Below are positions 25,673-37,068 of a stretch of DNA of 40,431 nucleotides, piece after piece (position 1 is the stretch's first letter; each line of letters opens with the position of its first letter). Made by a program: the position numbers and the translations under genes. Source of the stretch: Mycolicibacterium agri (lineage in GTDB: Bacteria; Actinomycetota; Actinomycetes; Mycobacteriales; Mycobacteriaceae); contig NZ_PDCP01000052.1 of the NCBI RefSeq assembly GCF_002553505.1, positions 1-40,431 on the forward strand, given 5' to 3'. The notes below the pieces were generated by a model. The model searched no databases and was not told the origin of the DNA. It saw only the letters and a list, made by a program, of their open reading frames with translations.

Positions 25673-28459
25673 CTAGCTGGCCCAGGACACCGTGCGCAGC
25701 TGGCGTCGCGAGCTGATGCCGAGCTTGACGAAGACCTTCCGGAGGTGCCATTCGACGGTATGCGTGCTGATGAACAGCTGCGCGCCGATCTCCTGGTTCG
25801 TCAGCCCGTCGCCGGCCAGCCGGGCGATCTGCGCCTCCTGTGCGGTGAGCTCGCTGCCGTTGCTCACCGGCTGCCTGCGCACCTTCTCGCCGGTGGCGAC
25901 GAGCTCGCGGCGGGCGCGGTCGGCGAAACCCTGGGCGCCCATCGTGACGAACATCTCATGCGCCTCGCCGAGCTGGCGACGGGCATCCACGCGCCGGTTG
26001 CCGCGGCGCAGCCATTCGCCATAGCACAGCTTCGTGCGGGCGAGCTGTACGACGACCCTGGTCCCCTCCAGCCGCTCGACGGCGTCGCGGTAGTGGTCCT
26101 CGGCGTCGTCGCCGTCGGTGGCCAATGCGCGGGCCGTGGCGATCACACCCAGCCCCCAGCCTGTGCCGCTGGCCCCGGCGCGTCGCTCCAGTTGTTCGAC
26201 CGCGGACGCTACGGTCTGCTGGTCGCTCAGATGCGCCGCCGCCTCGGCGAGCTCGAGCAGACACCAGCCGTAGAACCCGAGATCCTCGTATTCACAGGCC
26301 TTGTGGGCGGCTGCGCAGGCCTCCTCGTAGCGGCCGAGTCCGTTGTAGAGCACGGCCGACGCGTATCCGGTGAGCCCTAACAGGCGGCCCTCGCCCCGTT
26401 CGACGCCGTGCGCGGCGGCCGCTTCGATGATGGCGAGCGCATCGGTGGTCATCCCCCGCCACGCCGCGAGCAGCATTCGGTGGTAGCGCACCGGCGCGTA
26501 GTGATCGGTGGCCGCGCCGATCGAGTCGGCCTCTTCAATGAGGGTTGTCGCCGTACCGAATTCGCCCGCCAACATGTGCAAACCCGCCCGGTAGACCAGG
26601 GCGCGCGGAAGAGCCGCCAGCGCGCCGGTCTCCCGCGTGTGTCGCACCACGGAGGCCGAAAGTCGATCCACGACCGACTCGTCCCAGAGTTCATGCGCGG
26701 CGGACTCCTGCAGGATCGGAAACGCGGGCACCAGCCAGCGCCCGACGTCGTTGGCCGTGGCCTGCGCGCACATGTGGTCGAGGGCGACGCGCAGCGGGCC
26801 CGCACCAGCGGGGGGGCCGCCCGCGATGCGCTCGGCGATGCCTTGCAGCAGAAAGTCAACGGGCCGAGGCGCTTCGGCGTGCTCCAGTGTCATCGCCTGC
26901 GCGGCTTGAGCGGCCGCCGACAGGGCGTCGGGTGTGCCGAGGCGCCCGGCGTACATCAATGCCGAAATACCCTCCAGATAGGACTCGGGGGCGGAGTAGT
27001 CGTCGAGCTTTTCCAGCCGGCCCGCCGCGGCGAGAAGCTGTGGCGCCGTGTCCCCCACCCGCGGTGCGCCGGTGTCACCGCCGCGGCTGCGGACGAAGTC
27101 GATCTGCGCGCGCAGCCGAACGACCTGTGCCCGTTGCAGTTCCGACAACTGGCCGAGCTCTGCGATCGCGAGCATTTCATGCGCTGCCTGCGGTGCCGCC
27201 GCATCGCGCTTGGCCACCGCGGCCGCCAGCGCTCGTGCCCCGCGCCGGGCAGGGTCGGCGGTCAGTACCGCCGCGCGCTCCAGAAACGCTGCCGCCGCGG
27301 CGATTCCGCCTCTGCTCTGCGCCCGGTCCGCCGATGCGTCGAGCTCGTCGGCCACCGCGTCGTCGGGGCCGGTCGCCGCGATCGCGGCGTGCCACGCGCG
27401 CCGGTCGGGGTCGGACTGCGGATCGGTGGCTTCGGCGAGCGCGTGGTGAATCTTCCTGCGGTCCAACAGGTCCGCGGCGCGATACGCGGCCGACCGCACC
27501 AGCGGATGGTGGAACCGCATGCGCGGGCCGAATTCGATCACACCATCGGCTTCTGCTGGCGCCAGCGCGTCGACGGCGATGCCCAACTCGGCTGCGGCGC
27601 GCAGGAACAGTGCCGCATCGCCGACGGGCTCGGCGGCGGCGAGCAGCAGCAGCAACTGTGTGTCCTTGGGCAGCGACTGGATGCGGCGTACGTAGCGTTC
27701 CTCGAGCAGGCCGGCCGACGACGGGGTCGAAGCGTTGCCGAAGCCGCTGGCCAGCTCGGCCGGCGACACGTTGCGCGGCACCTCGAGCAGCGCCAGCGGG
27801 ATGCCCCTGGTCTCGGCGATGATGCGGTCGCGGACCCGCTCGTCGATGCGACCGATCACCACAGAGTCGAGCAGTTCGCGCGCGTCGCCGTCGGACAGGC
27901 CCCGCAGCCCGAGTTCTGGCAGGCCCGACAGCACGTCGGGACGGTTCCGCACCCCGAACACCAGGGCGACGGGGTCGGCCAACAGCCGTCGCCCGACGAA
28001 GCCGAGCGTCTGCACCGACACCTGGTCGAGCCACTGCGCGTCGTCGACGATGCACAGCACGGGCTGGTCTTCGGCCGCCGCCGCGAGCAGGCTCAGCACC
28101 GCGAGCCCGACGAGGAAGCGGTCCGGCGTCTCGCCGACCCCGCGGCCGAACGCCACGTTGAGTGCCTCGCGCTGCGGCTCGGGCAACTCGTCGAGGTGGT
28201 TGAGCAGCGGCGCGCACAGCTGTTGCAGCCCGGCGAAGGCCAGTTCCATGTCGGACTCGACGCCTGCCACATGGATGCATCGGAACCCGGAGGCGCTGTC
28301 GGCCAGGAAGTCCAGCAGCGCCGTCTTGCCGACGCCCGCCTCGCCGCGCAGCACCAACACCTGGCAGCTGCCCGATTGGACGGTCGACAACAGGCTGCGA
28401 AGCGCCGCGCATTCGTCGGCGCGACCCCGCAGACGGTCTCCCCGCCCATCACTCGACAT
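25673..28459 (-). CDS. LAL-type LuxR regulator with AAA ATPase domain
   Basis: A 928-residue ATP-dependent regulator. Walker A GEAGVGKT is at residues 39-46 and Walker B VLCIVDDAQW at 134-143. A long helical TPR/MalT-like region fills the centre. The C-terminus (871-928) is a LuxR helix-turn-helix, LTAQEAQIARLAGDGLTNQE, IGAQLFISTHTVEWHLRKVF. Such proteins bind ATP and an inducer, then activate promoters. ATG 28459 is preceded by GGAG. The gene begins 38 bp after the NmrA-like gene on the same strand, so it may be the last gene of a nitroreductase-reductase-regulator operon. The inducer is unknown. Confidence 0.9.
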   Translation of the reverse strand: MSSDGRGDRLRGRADECAALRSLLSTVQSGSCQVLVLRGEAGVGKTALLDFLADSASGFRCIHVAGVESDMELAFAGLQQLCAPLLNHLDELPEPQREALNVAFGRGVGETPDRFLVGLAVLSLLAAAAEDQPVLCIVDDAQWLDQVSVQTLGFVGRRLLADPVALVFGVRNRPDVLSGLPELGLRGLSDGDARELLDSVVIGRIDERVRDRIIAETRGIPLALLEVPRNVSPAELASGFGNASTPSSAGLLEERYVRRIQSLPKDTQLLLLLAAAEPVGDAALFLRAAAELGIAVDALAPAEADGVIEFGPRMRFHHPLVRSAAYRAADLLDRRKIHHALAEATDPQSDPDRRAWHAAIAATGPDDAVADELDASADRAQSRGGIAAAAAFLERAAVLTADPARRGARALAAAVAKRDAAAPQAAHEMLAIAELGQLSELQRAQVVRLRAQIDFVRSRGGDTGAPRVGDTAPQLLAAAGRLEKLDDYSAPESYLEGISALMYAGRLGTPDALSAAAQAAQAMTLEHAEAPRPVDFLLQGIAERIAGGPPAGAGPLRVALDHMCAQATANDVGRWLVPAFPILQESAAHELWDESVVDRLSASVVRHTRETGALAALPRALVYRAGLHMLAGEFGTATTLIEEADSIGAATDHYAPVRYHRMLLAAWRGMTTDALAIIEAAAAHGVERGEGRLLGLTGYASAVLYNGLGRYEEACAAAHKACEYEDLGFYGWCLLELAEAAAHLSDQQTVASAVEQLERRAGASGTGWGLGVIATARALATDGDDAEDHYRDAVERLEGTRVVVQLARTKLCYGEWLRRGNRRVDARRQLGEAHEMFVTMGAQGFADRARRELVATGEKVRRQPVSNGSELTAQEAQIARLAGDGLTNQEIGAQLFISTHTVEWHLRKVFVKLGISSRRQLRTVSWAS

Positions 28460-28497
28460 AAGGCTCCACGTTGTTCGTTTAGTGGACCTTACCGGGC

Positions 28498-29268
28498 CTA
28501 TCTGGTAGCGGCGGTCCGCAGAACCCAGTCGGCGAACCGGCCCGCCGCGACGGCGGCGTCGTCGGCGGGCAGGAATGCGCTCTCACACAAGCTCTCGGAC
28601 AGTTCGACGCCGCAGAACCGGGCCGCGGTGTCGGCGACGACGCGGCGGGCATCGCGGTGAGCGGTCAGCAGGATGCGAACGACGTCGTCGAGGCGGAACG
28701 TCTCGGGCCCGGCCACTTCGATGACGCCGTTGGGCGGGTCTCGATCGATGATCTCGGCGATGGCCTCGGCGACGTCGTCCGACGCGATCGGCTGGATCCG
28801 GGCAGACGGCAGCCGCACTGTGTCCCCCTCAGTCGCGAAATCTGCTGTGGGATTGAGGAATTCGAAGACCTGGGTGGACCGCAGCACGCAGTAAGGGACG
28901 GGGCCGTCGGCGATGAGGGTCTCCTGCACCTGCTTGGCCCGAAAGTAGCCGCCGAGCGGCGCCAGCCGGTCGGTGCCGACCACCGACAGCGCGATGTGGA
29001 AACGAACGCCGGCGTCGGCGCCGAACCTCAGCAGGTTTGTCGTCGATTCCGTGAAGAACAAAGTCGCGACGTCCGCATCAAACGACGGCGCATCCGACGT
29101 GTCGACCACCACGGACGCGCCGGCCAGCGCGTCGGCCAAGCCTGCACCGGTGACGGTGTCCACCCCGGTCGAAGGGGCCGCGACCACGACGTCACGACCG
29201 CGGGCGGCCAAGGCGCGCACCACCTTCGAGCCGACCCGGCCGGTGCCGCCGACGACGACGATGCTCAC
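28498..29268 (-). CDS. NmrA-like NAD(P)-binding reductase/epimerase
   Basis: 256 residues of the atypical SDR (NmrA-like) group. The nucleotide motif is at the N-terminus: SIVVVGGTGRVGSKVVRALA. Other blocks are VVVDTSDAPSF, HIALSVVGTDRLAPLGGYFR, AKQVQETLIADGPVPYCVLR and IEVAGPETFRLDDV. The typical SDR Tyr-x3-Lys is replaced by YFRAKQ, common in this subgroup. The open frame reaches 29514, but GTG 29268 sits just before the Rossmann strand and 5 bp after the nitroreductase stop. Proteins like this are often encoded beside ECF41 sigma factors. Substrate unknown. Confidence 0.84.
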   Translation of the reverse strand: MSIVVVGGTGRVGSKVVRALAARGRDVVVAAPSTGVDTVTGAGLADALAGASVVVDTSDAPSFDADVATLFFTESTTNLLRFGADAGVRFHIALSVVGTDRLAPLGGYFRAKQVQETLIADGPVPYCVLRSTQVFEFLNPTADFATEGDTVRLPSARIQPIASDDVAEAIAEIIDRDPPNGVIEVAGPETFRLDDVVRILLTAHRDARRVVADTAARFCGVELSESLCESAFLPADDAAVAAGRFADWVLRTAATR

Positions 29269-29273
29269 GCCCG

Positions 29274-29939
29274 CTAATCCTCGATGAACGTGACGTTCTC
29301 GGTGAGCGGGGCCCGGCCGGTGCGGATGTAGTTGACGGCGGGATCTTCGTAGCCGATCGACATGCCGCAGAACAGCATCAGGCCTTCGGGCGGACAGACG
29401 ATGTCGGAGACGGTCTCCCGAACCTGCGACCAGGCCATCTGCGGGCAGCTGTGCAGGCCTTCGGCGCGCAGCAGAAGCATGACGGTCTGCAGATACATGC
29501 CGAGGTCGGCCCATTGCGGCCTGCCGAGGTCGCGGTCGATGTAGCAGAACAGCGCGGCGGGTGCGCCGAAGCAGTCCCAGTTGGCGATGGCGGCGCGCTG
29601 ACGCGCCTCCCAGTCCTCGCGCGCGATGCCGAGCGCGCTGTAGCGCTCCTTGCCGAAGGCCGATCTGCGCTCGGCGTACGGGGACTTCAGTTCGCGGGGA
29701 TACATCTCGAACTCCCGCTCATCCCACGGCTGGCCGGTGGCCACCCGCTCGACGGCGCGCTTCTTCAGCTGCGCCAGCGGTTCGCCGGTGACGACGAATA
29801 TTCGCCAGGGCTGGATGTTCGATCCCGACGGCGCCCACGCCGCCGCGGACAGCACACGCTCCAAGACGTCTCGCGGTACTTCTTCATCGGTGAATCCACG
29901 CACGGCACGTCGTGTCGTAACCGCTTCGTAGACGTCCAT
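29274..29939 (-). CDS. Nitroreductase-family FMN oxidoreductase
   Basis: 221 residues of the nitroreductase fold: VYEAVTTRRAVRGFTDEEVP (FMN-binding RRAVR), WAPSGSNIQPWRIFVVTG, WADLGMYLQTVMLLLRAEGL, GLMLFCGMSIGYEDPAVNY. It transfers electrons from NAD(P)H to nitro compounds, quinones or flavins; the natural substrate is not evident. ATG 29939. First gene of the likely operon with the NmrA-like and LuxR genes. The 141 bp upstream, shared with the divergent VOC gene, contain the inverted arms at 29964-29982. Confidence 0.88.
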   Translation of the reverse strand: MDVYEAVTTRRAVRGFTDEEVPRDVLERVLSAAAWAPSGSNIQPWRIFVVTGEPLAQLKKRAVERVATGQPWDEREFEMYPRELKSPYAERRSAFGKERYSALGIAREDWEARQRAAIANWDCFGAPAALFCYIDRDLGRPQWADLGMYLQTVMLLLRAEGLHSCPQMAWSQVRETVSDIVCPPEGLMLFCGMSIGYEDPAVNYIRTGRAPLTENVTFIED

Positions 29940-29963
29940 TCTCTTCTTGCCTCCATCTTTTCT

Positions 29964-29982
29964 CGGTCACTTACTTAGACCG
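29964..29982. promoter_or_regulatory. Possible operator upstream of the nitroreductase
   Basis: CGGTC (29964-29968) and GACCG (29978-29982) are inverted arms around a 9-bp centre that contains a CTTA repeat. It lies 24 bp upstream of the nitroreductase start. Short arms make chance possible. Confidence 0.3.
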
Positions 29983-30080
29983 GGTAGCGAGGCGATTCGT
30001 GACAGCGGGCGGGGCGCGATGGCGAATCGATCAGGAATCGAGAAGCGCCCGCCGTCGCGGGCCATCTAGCGTGAGCACCC

Positions 30081-30497
30081 ATGGACATCACCATTTACTC
30101 GAGCTTCCTTCCGCACGATGACCCCGACGAGTCGCTGGCGTTCTACCGCGACGCGCTCGGCTTTGAAGTGCGCCTCGACGTCGGCAAGAACAAGATGCGG
30201 TGGATCACGGTCGGCCCGCCCAACCAGCCCGATACGTCGATCGTGCTGTACCCGCCGTCGGCGACCCCCGGCCTCACCGACGAGGAGCGGCGCGTCATCG
30301 CCGAGATGATGGCCAAGGGCACGTTCGGCACGCTGGTGCTGGCCACCAAGGATGTGGACGCCACTTTCGAAGAGGTGCAACAACGCAATGTCCGCAACGT
30401 CGAGGTGGTGCAGGAGCCCACCGATCAGCCGTATGGTGTGCGCGACTGTGCCCTGCGCGATCCCGCGGGCAACATGTTGCGCATTCAGCAGCGCTAG
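30081..30497 (+). CDS. VOC/glyoxalase-superfamily protein
   Basis: 138 residues with one VOC domain: FLPHDDPDESLAFYRDALGF, EVRLDVGKNKMRWITVG, FGTLVLATKDVDATFEEVQQ and CALRDPAGNMLRIQQR at the end. Candidate metal ligands are in the first strand and the C-terminal NMLRI strand. Related proteins include fosfomycin/bleomycin-resistance-like and antibiotic-sequestering proteins. The UvrA-like gene starts 33 bp later on the same strand, so they may share a transcript. Confidence 0.82.
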   Translation: MDITIYSSFLPHDDPDESLAFYRDALGFEVRLDVGKNKMRWITVGPPNQPDTSIVLYPPSATPGLTDEERRVIAEMMAKGTFGTLVLATKDVDATFEEVQQRNVRNVEVVQEPTDQPYGVRDCALRDPAGNMLRIQQR

Positions 30498-30530
30498 CCG
30501 ACCGCGAACAACGCCCCGAGCAGAGGACCG

Positions 30531-32866
<2,336 letters not shown>

Positions 32867-32882
<16 letters not shown>

Positions 32883-33757
32883 TCCGCCTGGTCCGTCGGC
32901 GCCTGCTCTGGCTGGCTCGGTTCCTGCTCGCCGGCCGCCTGCTCCTCGGCCGCCTGCTCCTCCTCGGCCGGCTTGTCCTGGGTGACCGGGCGCTGCATCA
33001 CGTCGAGGACGCCGTCGTCGTACGGGTCATACAGCGGCGAACCGGATCCGGCGGGCGCGGGCGTGTCCGAGTGCGCGCCGCAGCCGTATTCCGAGTCCAC
33101 GACGTGGCCGTCGGCGGACAGCTCGTTGGCGCACACGCCGAACATCAGCCCCAACACACCGGACAGCGGCACGTAGAACCCGCAGTCGCGGCACACCCGT
33201 TTGGTGGAACGCGCCATCGCCGACCCGGGCCCGTACTCGCCGTCGTGCCAGCGTTGTGCGGCCTCGGCGCGGCCCAGTTGGCTCAGCACGCGGCGGCGGC
33301 CGAGGCCGAGTTCGACGGCCACGTCGTCGATGGCCGGGTCGCCGGTCATGGTGAAGCCGGGCACCAGGCGCGGATCCTCGGCGGGCGCGGCGAGCAAATC
33401 GCCGGGCCCCAGATCACCCGGGCGCAGACGCTCCTGCCAGGGCACCCACTTCGGCGCCAGCAGCGCCGTCGGCCCCGGCACCAAAACGACCTCGCTGATC
33501 GTCGCGTGGTCGGCGCCGGGATGCGCGGCGACCACCACGGCCCACTGCCAGCCCTGATAGCCGGGCAGGTTCGCAAGGAATCGGTGCGTGGCGGCGTTGG
33601 CGTCGTCGAACTCGGCGCCCAGGTACTCCCCGACGGTCTCACCGCTGTGCTCGATGATCGCCGCACGCGCCTGTTCGACGGCGCCGAGCAGCACCGCCTC
33701 GAGGTCGCCGTCGCGCCGGTCCGAGCCGTTCTCGGTGGATTCCGTCACGCTGTCCAC
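32867..33757 (-). CDS. DUF3027 protein (Rv0877-like)
   Basis: 296 residues from GTG 33757. Family blocks: AIIEHSGETVGEYLGAEFDD, LPGYQGWQWAVVVAAHPGAD, EVVLVPGPTALLAPKWVPWQ, LRPGDLGPGDLL. A Cys-rich segment, CRDCGFYVPLSGVLG then FGVCANELSADG and YGCGAHSD, could bind zinc. The C-terminal 45 residues are a low-complexity Glu/Gln/Ala tail. Function unknown. CACTAT ends 7 nt before the GTG, so it may be leaderless. Divergent from the MFS gene (87 bp gap). Confidence 0.82.
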
Positions 33758-33844
33758 GCGGTCAATAGTGCCTGACCGGCCTGCGCGCAGCCACACCCGG
33801 TCGGGTGCCCGCCGCCGTCACAGTGATGGTGGAGAATCGGATGT

Positions 33845-35545
33845 GTGACCGGACCGCGGCGTGATCCCCCAGACCGGGCGCGCCGCTATTACCCGCCGCG
33901 ACCGCCTGCAGACCGCGGTGACGAGCATCCGGGCATGGCGAACTATCCCAGCGACGGGATGAATCAGCGGCGCCAGCACCGCTCAAGCCCGAGCGCGAAC
34001 CGGTACCTGCCGCCGCTCGAGGAGCGGCGGACCTACCGCAGCGACCCCGGCATCGGCGAGGGGTTGGGCCGCGACACGTCGCCGCCGCCGCGCTCGGCCG
34101 CGCAGCGCAGCCGCGACATGGGCTACAAGATGTATGGCCTGTTTCACCGCGCCGCCACCGCCGACGGCGCCGACAAGTCGGGGCTGACCGCGCTGACCTA
34201 TCCCGTGATGGCCAACTTCGCCGTCGACGCCGCGATGGCGGTCGCGTTGGCCAACACGCTGTTCTTCGCGGCGGCCTCCGGTGAGAGCAAGAGTCGCGTC
34301 GCGCTGTATCTGCTCATCACGATCGCGCCGTTCGCGATCATCGCGCCGCTGATCGGGCCCGCGCTGGACCGTCTGCAACACGGTCGCCGGGTCGCGCTGG
34401 CGACGTCGTTCGCGCTGCGCACCGTGCTCGTGGTGCTGTTGATCGCCAATTACGACGGCGCCACCGGCAGCTTCCCGTCGTGGGTGCTGTACCCGTGTGC
34501 GCTGGGAATGATGGTGCTGTCCAAGTCATTCAGCGTGTTGCGCAGCGCCGTGACACCACGGGTGCTGCCGCCGACCATCGACCTGGTCCGGGTCAACTCG
34601 CGGCTGACGGTGTTCGGCCTGCTCGGCGGAACCATCGTCGGCGGCGCCGTGGCCGCGGGCGCGGAGTATCTGTTCAATCTCTTTCACATGCCCGGCGCGT
34701 TGTACGTGATCGTCGCGCTGACGTTGGCCGGGGCCGCGCTGGCGATGCGCATACCGAAGTGGGTGGAGGTCACCGAGGGCGAGGTCCCGACGACGTTGAG
34801 CTACCACGGCTACCCCGGCGACGCGCATGAGGCCCTGCCCGGCGCGCCACTGCGCCGCACGCACTGGCGCTCCGAGCCCAGAAGCGCGCGACAGCCCGTC
34901 GGCCGCAACATCATCACCGCGCTGTGGGGCAACTGCACGATCAAGGTGATGGTCGGCTTTCTGTTCCTCTATCCGGCGTTCGTCGCGAAATCCCATGACG
35001 CGAGCGGATGGGAGCAGCTGTTGATCCTCGGCCTGATCGGTGCGGCCGCGGCGATCGGCAACTTTGGCGGCAACTTCGCCAGCGCGCGGATTCCGCTGGG
35101 ACATCCCGCGCGGTTGGTGGTGCACAGCACCATCGCGGTCACGCTGGTGGCGCTGGCGACGGCACTGACCGGCAAGCTGATGGTGGCCGCGCTCGCGGCG
35201 CTCGTCACGTCGGCGGCCAGCGCCATCGCCAAGGCGTCGCTGGATGCGTCGCTGCAGCATGACCTGCCCGAGGCGTCCCGCGCCTCGGCGTTCGGGCGTT
35301 CCGAATCGCTGCTGCAGCTGGCATGGGTCGCGGGCGGCGCGACCGGTGTTCTCGTGTATACCCAACTGCACATTGGCTTTACGGTGATCTCGATGGTGTT
35401 GATCCTTGGCCTCGCGCAGACGGTGGTGAGCTATCGCGGCGACTCGCTGATCCCCGGCTTCGGCGGCAATCGCCCGGTGCTCGCGGCGCGAGAAGGTGCG
35501 TCAGCGGGAAGCGGCCGCGACGATTCGGCGGTACCGCGCGAGTGA
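33845..35545 (+). CDS. MFS membrane protein (Rv0876c-like)
   Basis: 566 residues. The first 110 or so are hydrophilic, rich in Arg/Pro and probably disordered in the cytoplasm; about 12 hydrophobic segments follow (for example LYLLITIAPFAIIAPLIGPA, LDRLQHGRR, ALRTVLVVLLIANY). FSVLRSAVTPRVLPPTIDLV and a later SIAKASLDASLQHDLPEASR-like segment (AIAKASLDASLQHDLPEASR) match the MFS_1 Rv0876c group. Transport substrate unknown. GTG start. The DUF2771 gene overlaps its stop (GTGA). Confidence 0.82.
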   Translation: MTGPRRDPPDRARRYYPPRPPADRGDEHPGMANYPSDGMNQRRQHRSSPSANRYLPPLEERRTYRSDPGIGEGLGRDTSPPPRSAAQRSRDMGYKMYGLFHRAATADGADKSGLTALTYPVMANFAVDAAMAVALANTLFFAAASGESKSRVALYLLITIAPFAIIAPLIGPALDRLQHGRRVALATSFALRTVLVVLLIANYDGATGSFPSWVLYPCALGMMVLSKSFSVLRSAVTPRVLPPTIDLVRVNSRLTVFGLLGGTIVGGAVAAGAEYLFNLFHMPGALYVIVALTLAGAALAMRIPKWVEVTEGEVPTTLSYHGYPGDAHEALPGAPLRRTHWRSEPRSARQPVGRNIITALWGNCTIKVMVGFLFLYPAFVAKSHDASGWEQLLILGLIGAAAAIGNFGGNFASARIPLGHPARLVVHSTIAVTLVALATALTGKLMVAALAALVTSAASAIAKASLDASLQHDLPEASRASAFGRSESLLQLAWVAGGATGVLVYTQLHIGFTVISMVLILGLAQTVVSYRGDSLIPGFGGNRPVLAAREGASAGSGRDDSAVPRE

Positions 35546-36030
35546 AGAAGGGACTGGCGGCGCTGCTGGCCGTCGCGGTGGTGGCGTCTGTCGCGACGGG
35601 TGTGCTGATCTGGCGGCTGACCCGCAACCCGGCGCCCGAGTATCCGGAGATCAGCGCCTACACCAGAGGGCAACTCGTCCGCGTCGGACCGTACCGCTAT
35701 TGCGACGTCTTCAACCCGACGAAATGCGACATGCCAAGGGAAATCGGCGAACTCGTCGTCAGCTCGCGCAATCCCGTGCAGCTGTCGGTGCCGGAGGCCA
35801 TCGCGCGGGCGCCGTGGGTGCTGCTGCGCGCCTACGAGGGGCCCGAGGACACCGTCGTCGAGACCTTCGCACCCAACAGCAGGCTTGCGGTGACCATCCC
35901 CACCGTCGACCCGCAGCGCGGCCGGTTGACCGGCATCGCGGTGGAACTGCCGACCATCGTCCGCGACGAGCAGGGCAACGAATTCCCGGTGCCGCACGCC
36001 GAATGGTCGGTCAGCACCGTCTGGCCCTAG
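35542..36030 (+). CDS. DUF2771 membrane-anchored protein (Rv0875c-like)
   Basis: 162 residues: a single N-terminal hydrophobic helix (GLAALLAVAVVASVATGVLI) followed by an exported domain with two cysteines (YRYCDVFNPTKCDMP) that may form a disulfide. Same length as Rv0875c. No lipobox is present. Function unknown; the GTGA overlap with the MFS gene implies joint production at the membrane. Its stop overlaps that of the convergent reductase gene by 4 bp. Confidence 0.82.
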   Translation: MKKGLAALLAVAVVASVATGVLIWRLTRNPAPEYPEISAYTRGQLVRVGPYRYCDVFNPTKCDMPREIGELVVSSRNPVQLSVPEAIARAPWVLLRAYEGPEDTVVETFAPNSRLAVTIPTVDPQRGRLTGIAVELPTIVRDEQGNEFPVPHAEWSVSTVWP

Positions 36031-37034
36031 CCCGCGGAGTGCCCCGCGGGTACCCGCTCCCCCTCACGCGGTGGCCCCGGCGGCGTACCGTCACCGAAAG
36101 GCCTGCCGCCCAAGGCCTCTCGGCCATGCGGGGTCAGCCAGCCGGACAGGTCAGGACCCTTGGGGACGATGCGCGTGGGGTTGATGTCGGTGTGCACGAT
36201 GTAGTAGTGCTGCTTGATCTGCACGAAGTCGACGGTGTCGCCGAAGCCCGGCGTCTGAAACAGATCACGCGCGTACGCCCACAGCACCGGCATCTCGGAG
36301 AGCTTGTTCCGGTTGCATTTGAAGTGCCCGTGATACACCGGGTCGAAGCGCACCAGCGTGGTGAACAGCCGCACGTCGGCCTCGGTTATGGTGTCGCCCA
36401 CCAGATATCGCCGATCGGCCAGGCGCTCGGTGAGCCAGTCCAGGGCGTCGAACAACCGGTCGTAAGCCTTGTCGTAGGCCTCCTGTGAGCCGGCGAAGCC
36501 GCAGCGGTACACGCCGTTGTTCACCTCGGTGTAGATGCGCTGGGCCACCTCGTCGATCTCGGCGCGCAACGCCTTGGGGTACAGATCGGGCGCGCCGTCG
36601 CGGTGATAGGCCGTCCACTCCGTGGAGAAGTCCAGAGTTATCTGCGCGAAGTCATTGGTGACGACCTGCCCCGTCGGCACGTCGACGATCGCGGGCACGG
36701 TGATGCCCTTGGAGTAGTCCGGGAACCGCGCGAGGTAGGCGTCTCGCAGCCGCGGGATTTTCAGCACCGGGTCCACACCGCCTGGATCAAGGTCGAACGT
36801 CCAGCTGCGCTCGTCGTGCGTCGGCCCGCAGAAGCCGATCGACAACGCGTCCTCCAGCCCGAGCAGCCGCCGCACGATGATCGCGCGGTTGGCCCACGGG
36901 CAGGCCCGCGCGACGATCAGCCGGTAGCGACCCGGTTCGACGGGATAGCCGTCGCGGCCGTCGGCAGTGATACGGGTGGTGATGTAGTTCGTGTCGCGGT
37001 TGAACTCGCCGCCGCTGGACACATATTCAGCCAT
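36027..37034 (-). CDS. Glutathionyl-hydroquinone-reductase-like GST (YqjG/Xi class)
   Basis: 335 residues. The N-terminal thioredoxin-like domain has catalytic C45 in the class signature ACPWANRAIIVRRLLGL; the C-terminal helical domain has NNGVYRCGFAGSQEAYDKAY and YLVGDTITEADVRLFTTLVR, HFKCN. These enzymes reduce thiol-conjugated hydroquinones, using glutathione in other bacteria. Mycobacteria make mycothiol instead, so the thiol partner here is probably mycothiol or another thiol. ATG 37034 is 34 bp after cspB on the same strand. The C-terminal 40 residues are Pro/Gly-rich. Confidence 0.87.
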   Translation of the reverse strand: MAEYVSSGGEFNRDTNYITTRITADGRDGYPVEPGRYRLIVARACPWANRAIIVRRLLGLEDALSIGFCGPTHDERSWTFDLDPGGVDPVLKIPRLRDAYLARFPDYSKGITVPAIVDVPTGQVVTNDFAQITLDFSTEWTAYHRDGAPDLYPKALRAEIDEVAQRIYTEVNNGVYRCGFAGSQEAYDKAYDRLFDALDWLTERLADRRYLVGDTITEADVRLFTTLVRFDPVYHGHFKCNRNKLSEMPVLWAYARDLFQTPGFGDTVDFVQIKQHYYIVHTDINPTRIVPKGPDLSGWLTPHGREALGGRPFGDGTPPGPPREGERVPAGHSAG

Positions 37035-37056
37035 GCCTCCAGCATGCCCCCCGCCG

Positions 37057-37068
37057 CGCCGAAAGGCG
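37057..37068 (-). terminator. Tetraloop hairpin after cspB
   Basis: On the minus strand CGCC-TTTC-GGCG forms a perfect 4-bp stem directly after the cspB stop codon. No T-run follows. It could weaken read-through into the reductase gene or protect the cspB 3' end. Confidence 0.35.

Noticed and set aside
26408..28660. 750-residue open frame opposite the LuxR gene
   Set aside because: Arg/Gly/Ala/Gln-rich shadow of a high-GC coding strand; no domain, no Shine-Dalgarno, and the minus strand encodes a complete LAL regulator with all motifs.
29940..30080. ECF41-type promoter (TGTCACA with downstream CGTC) before the nitroreductase
   Set aside because: I looked for this motif upstream of the nitroreductase and the NmrA-like gene and did not find it, so direct control by the sigma factor is not supported here.
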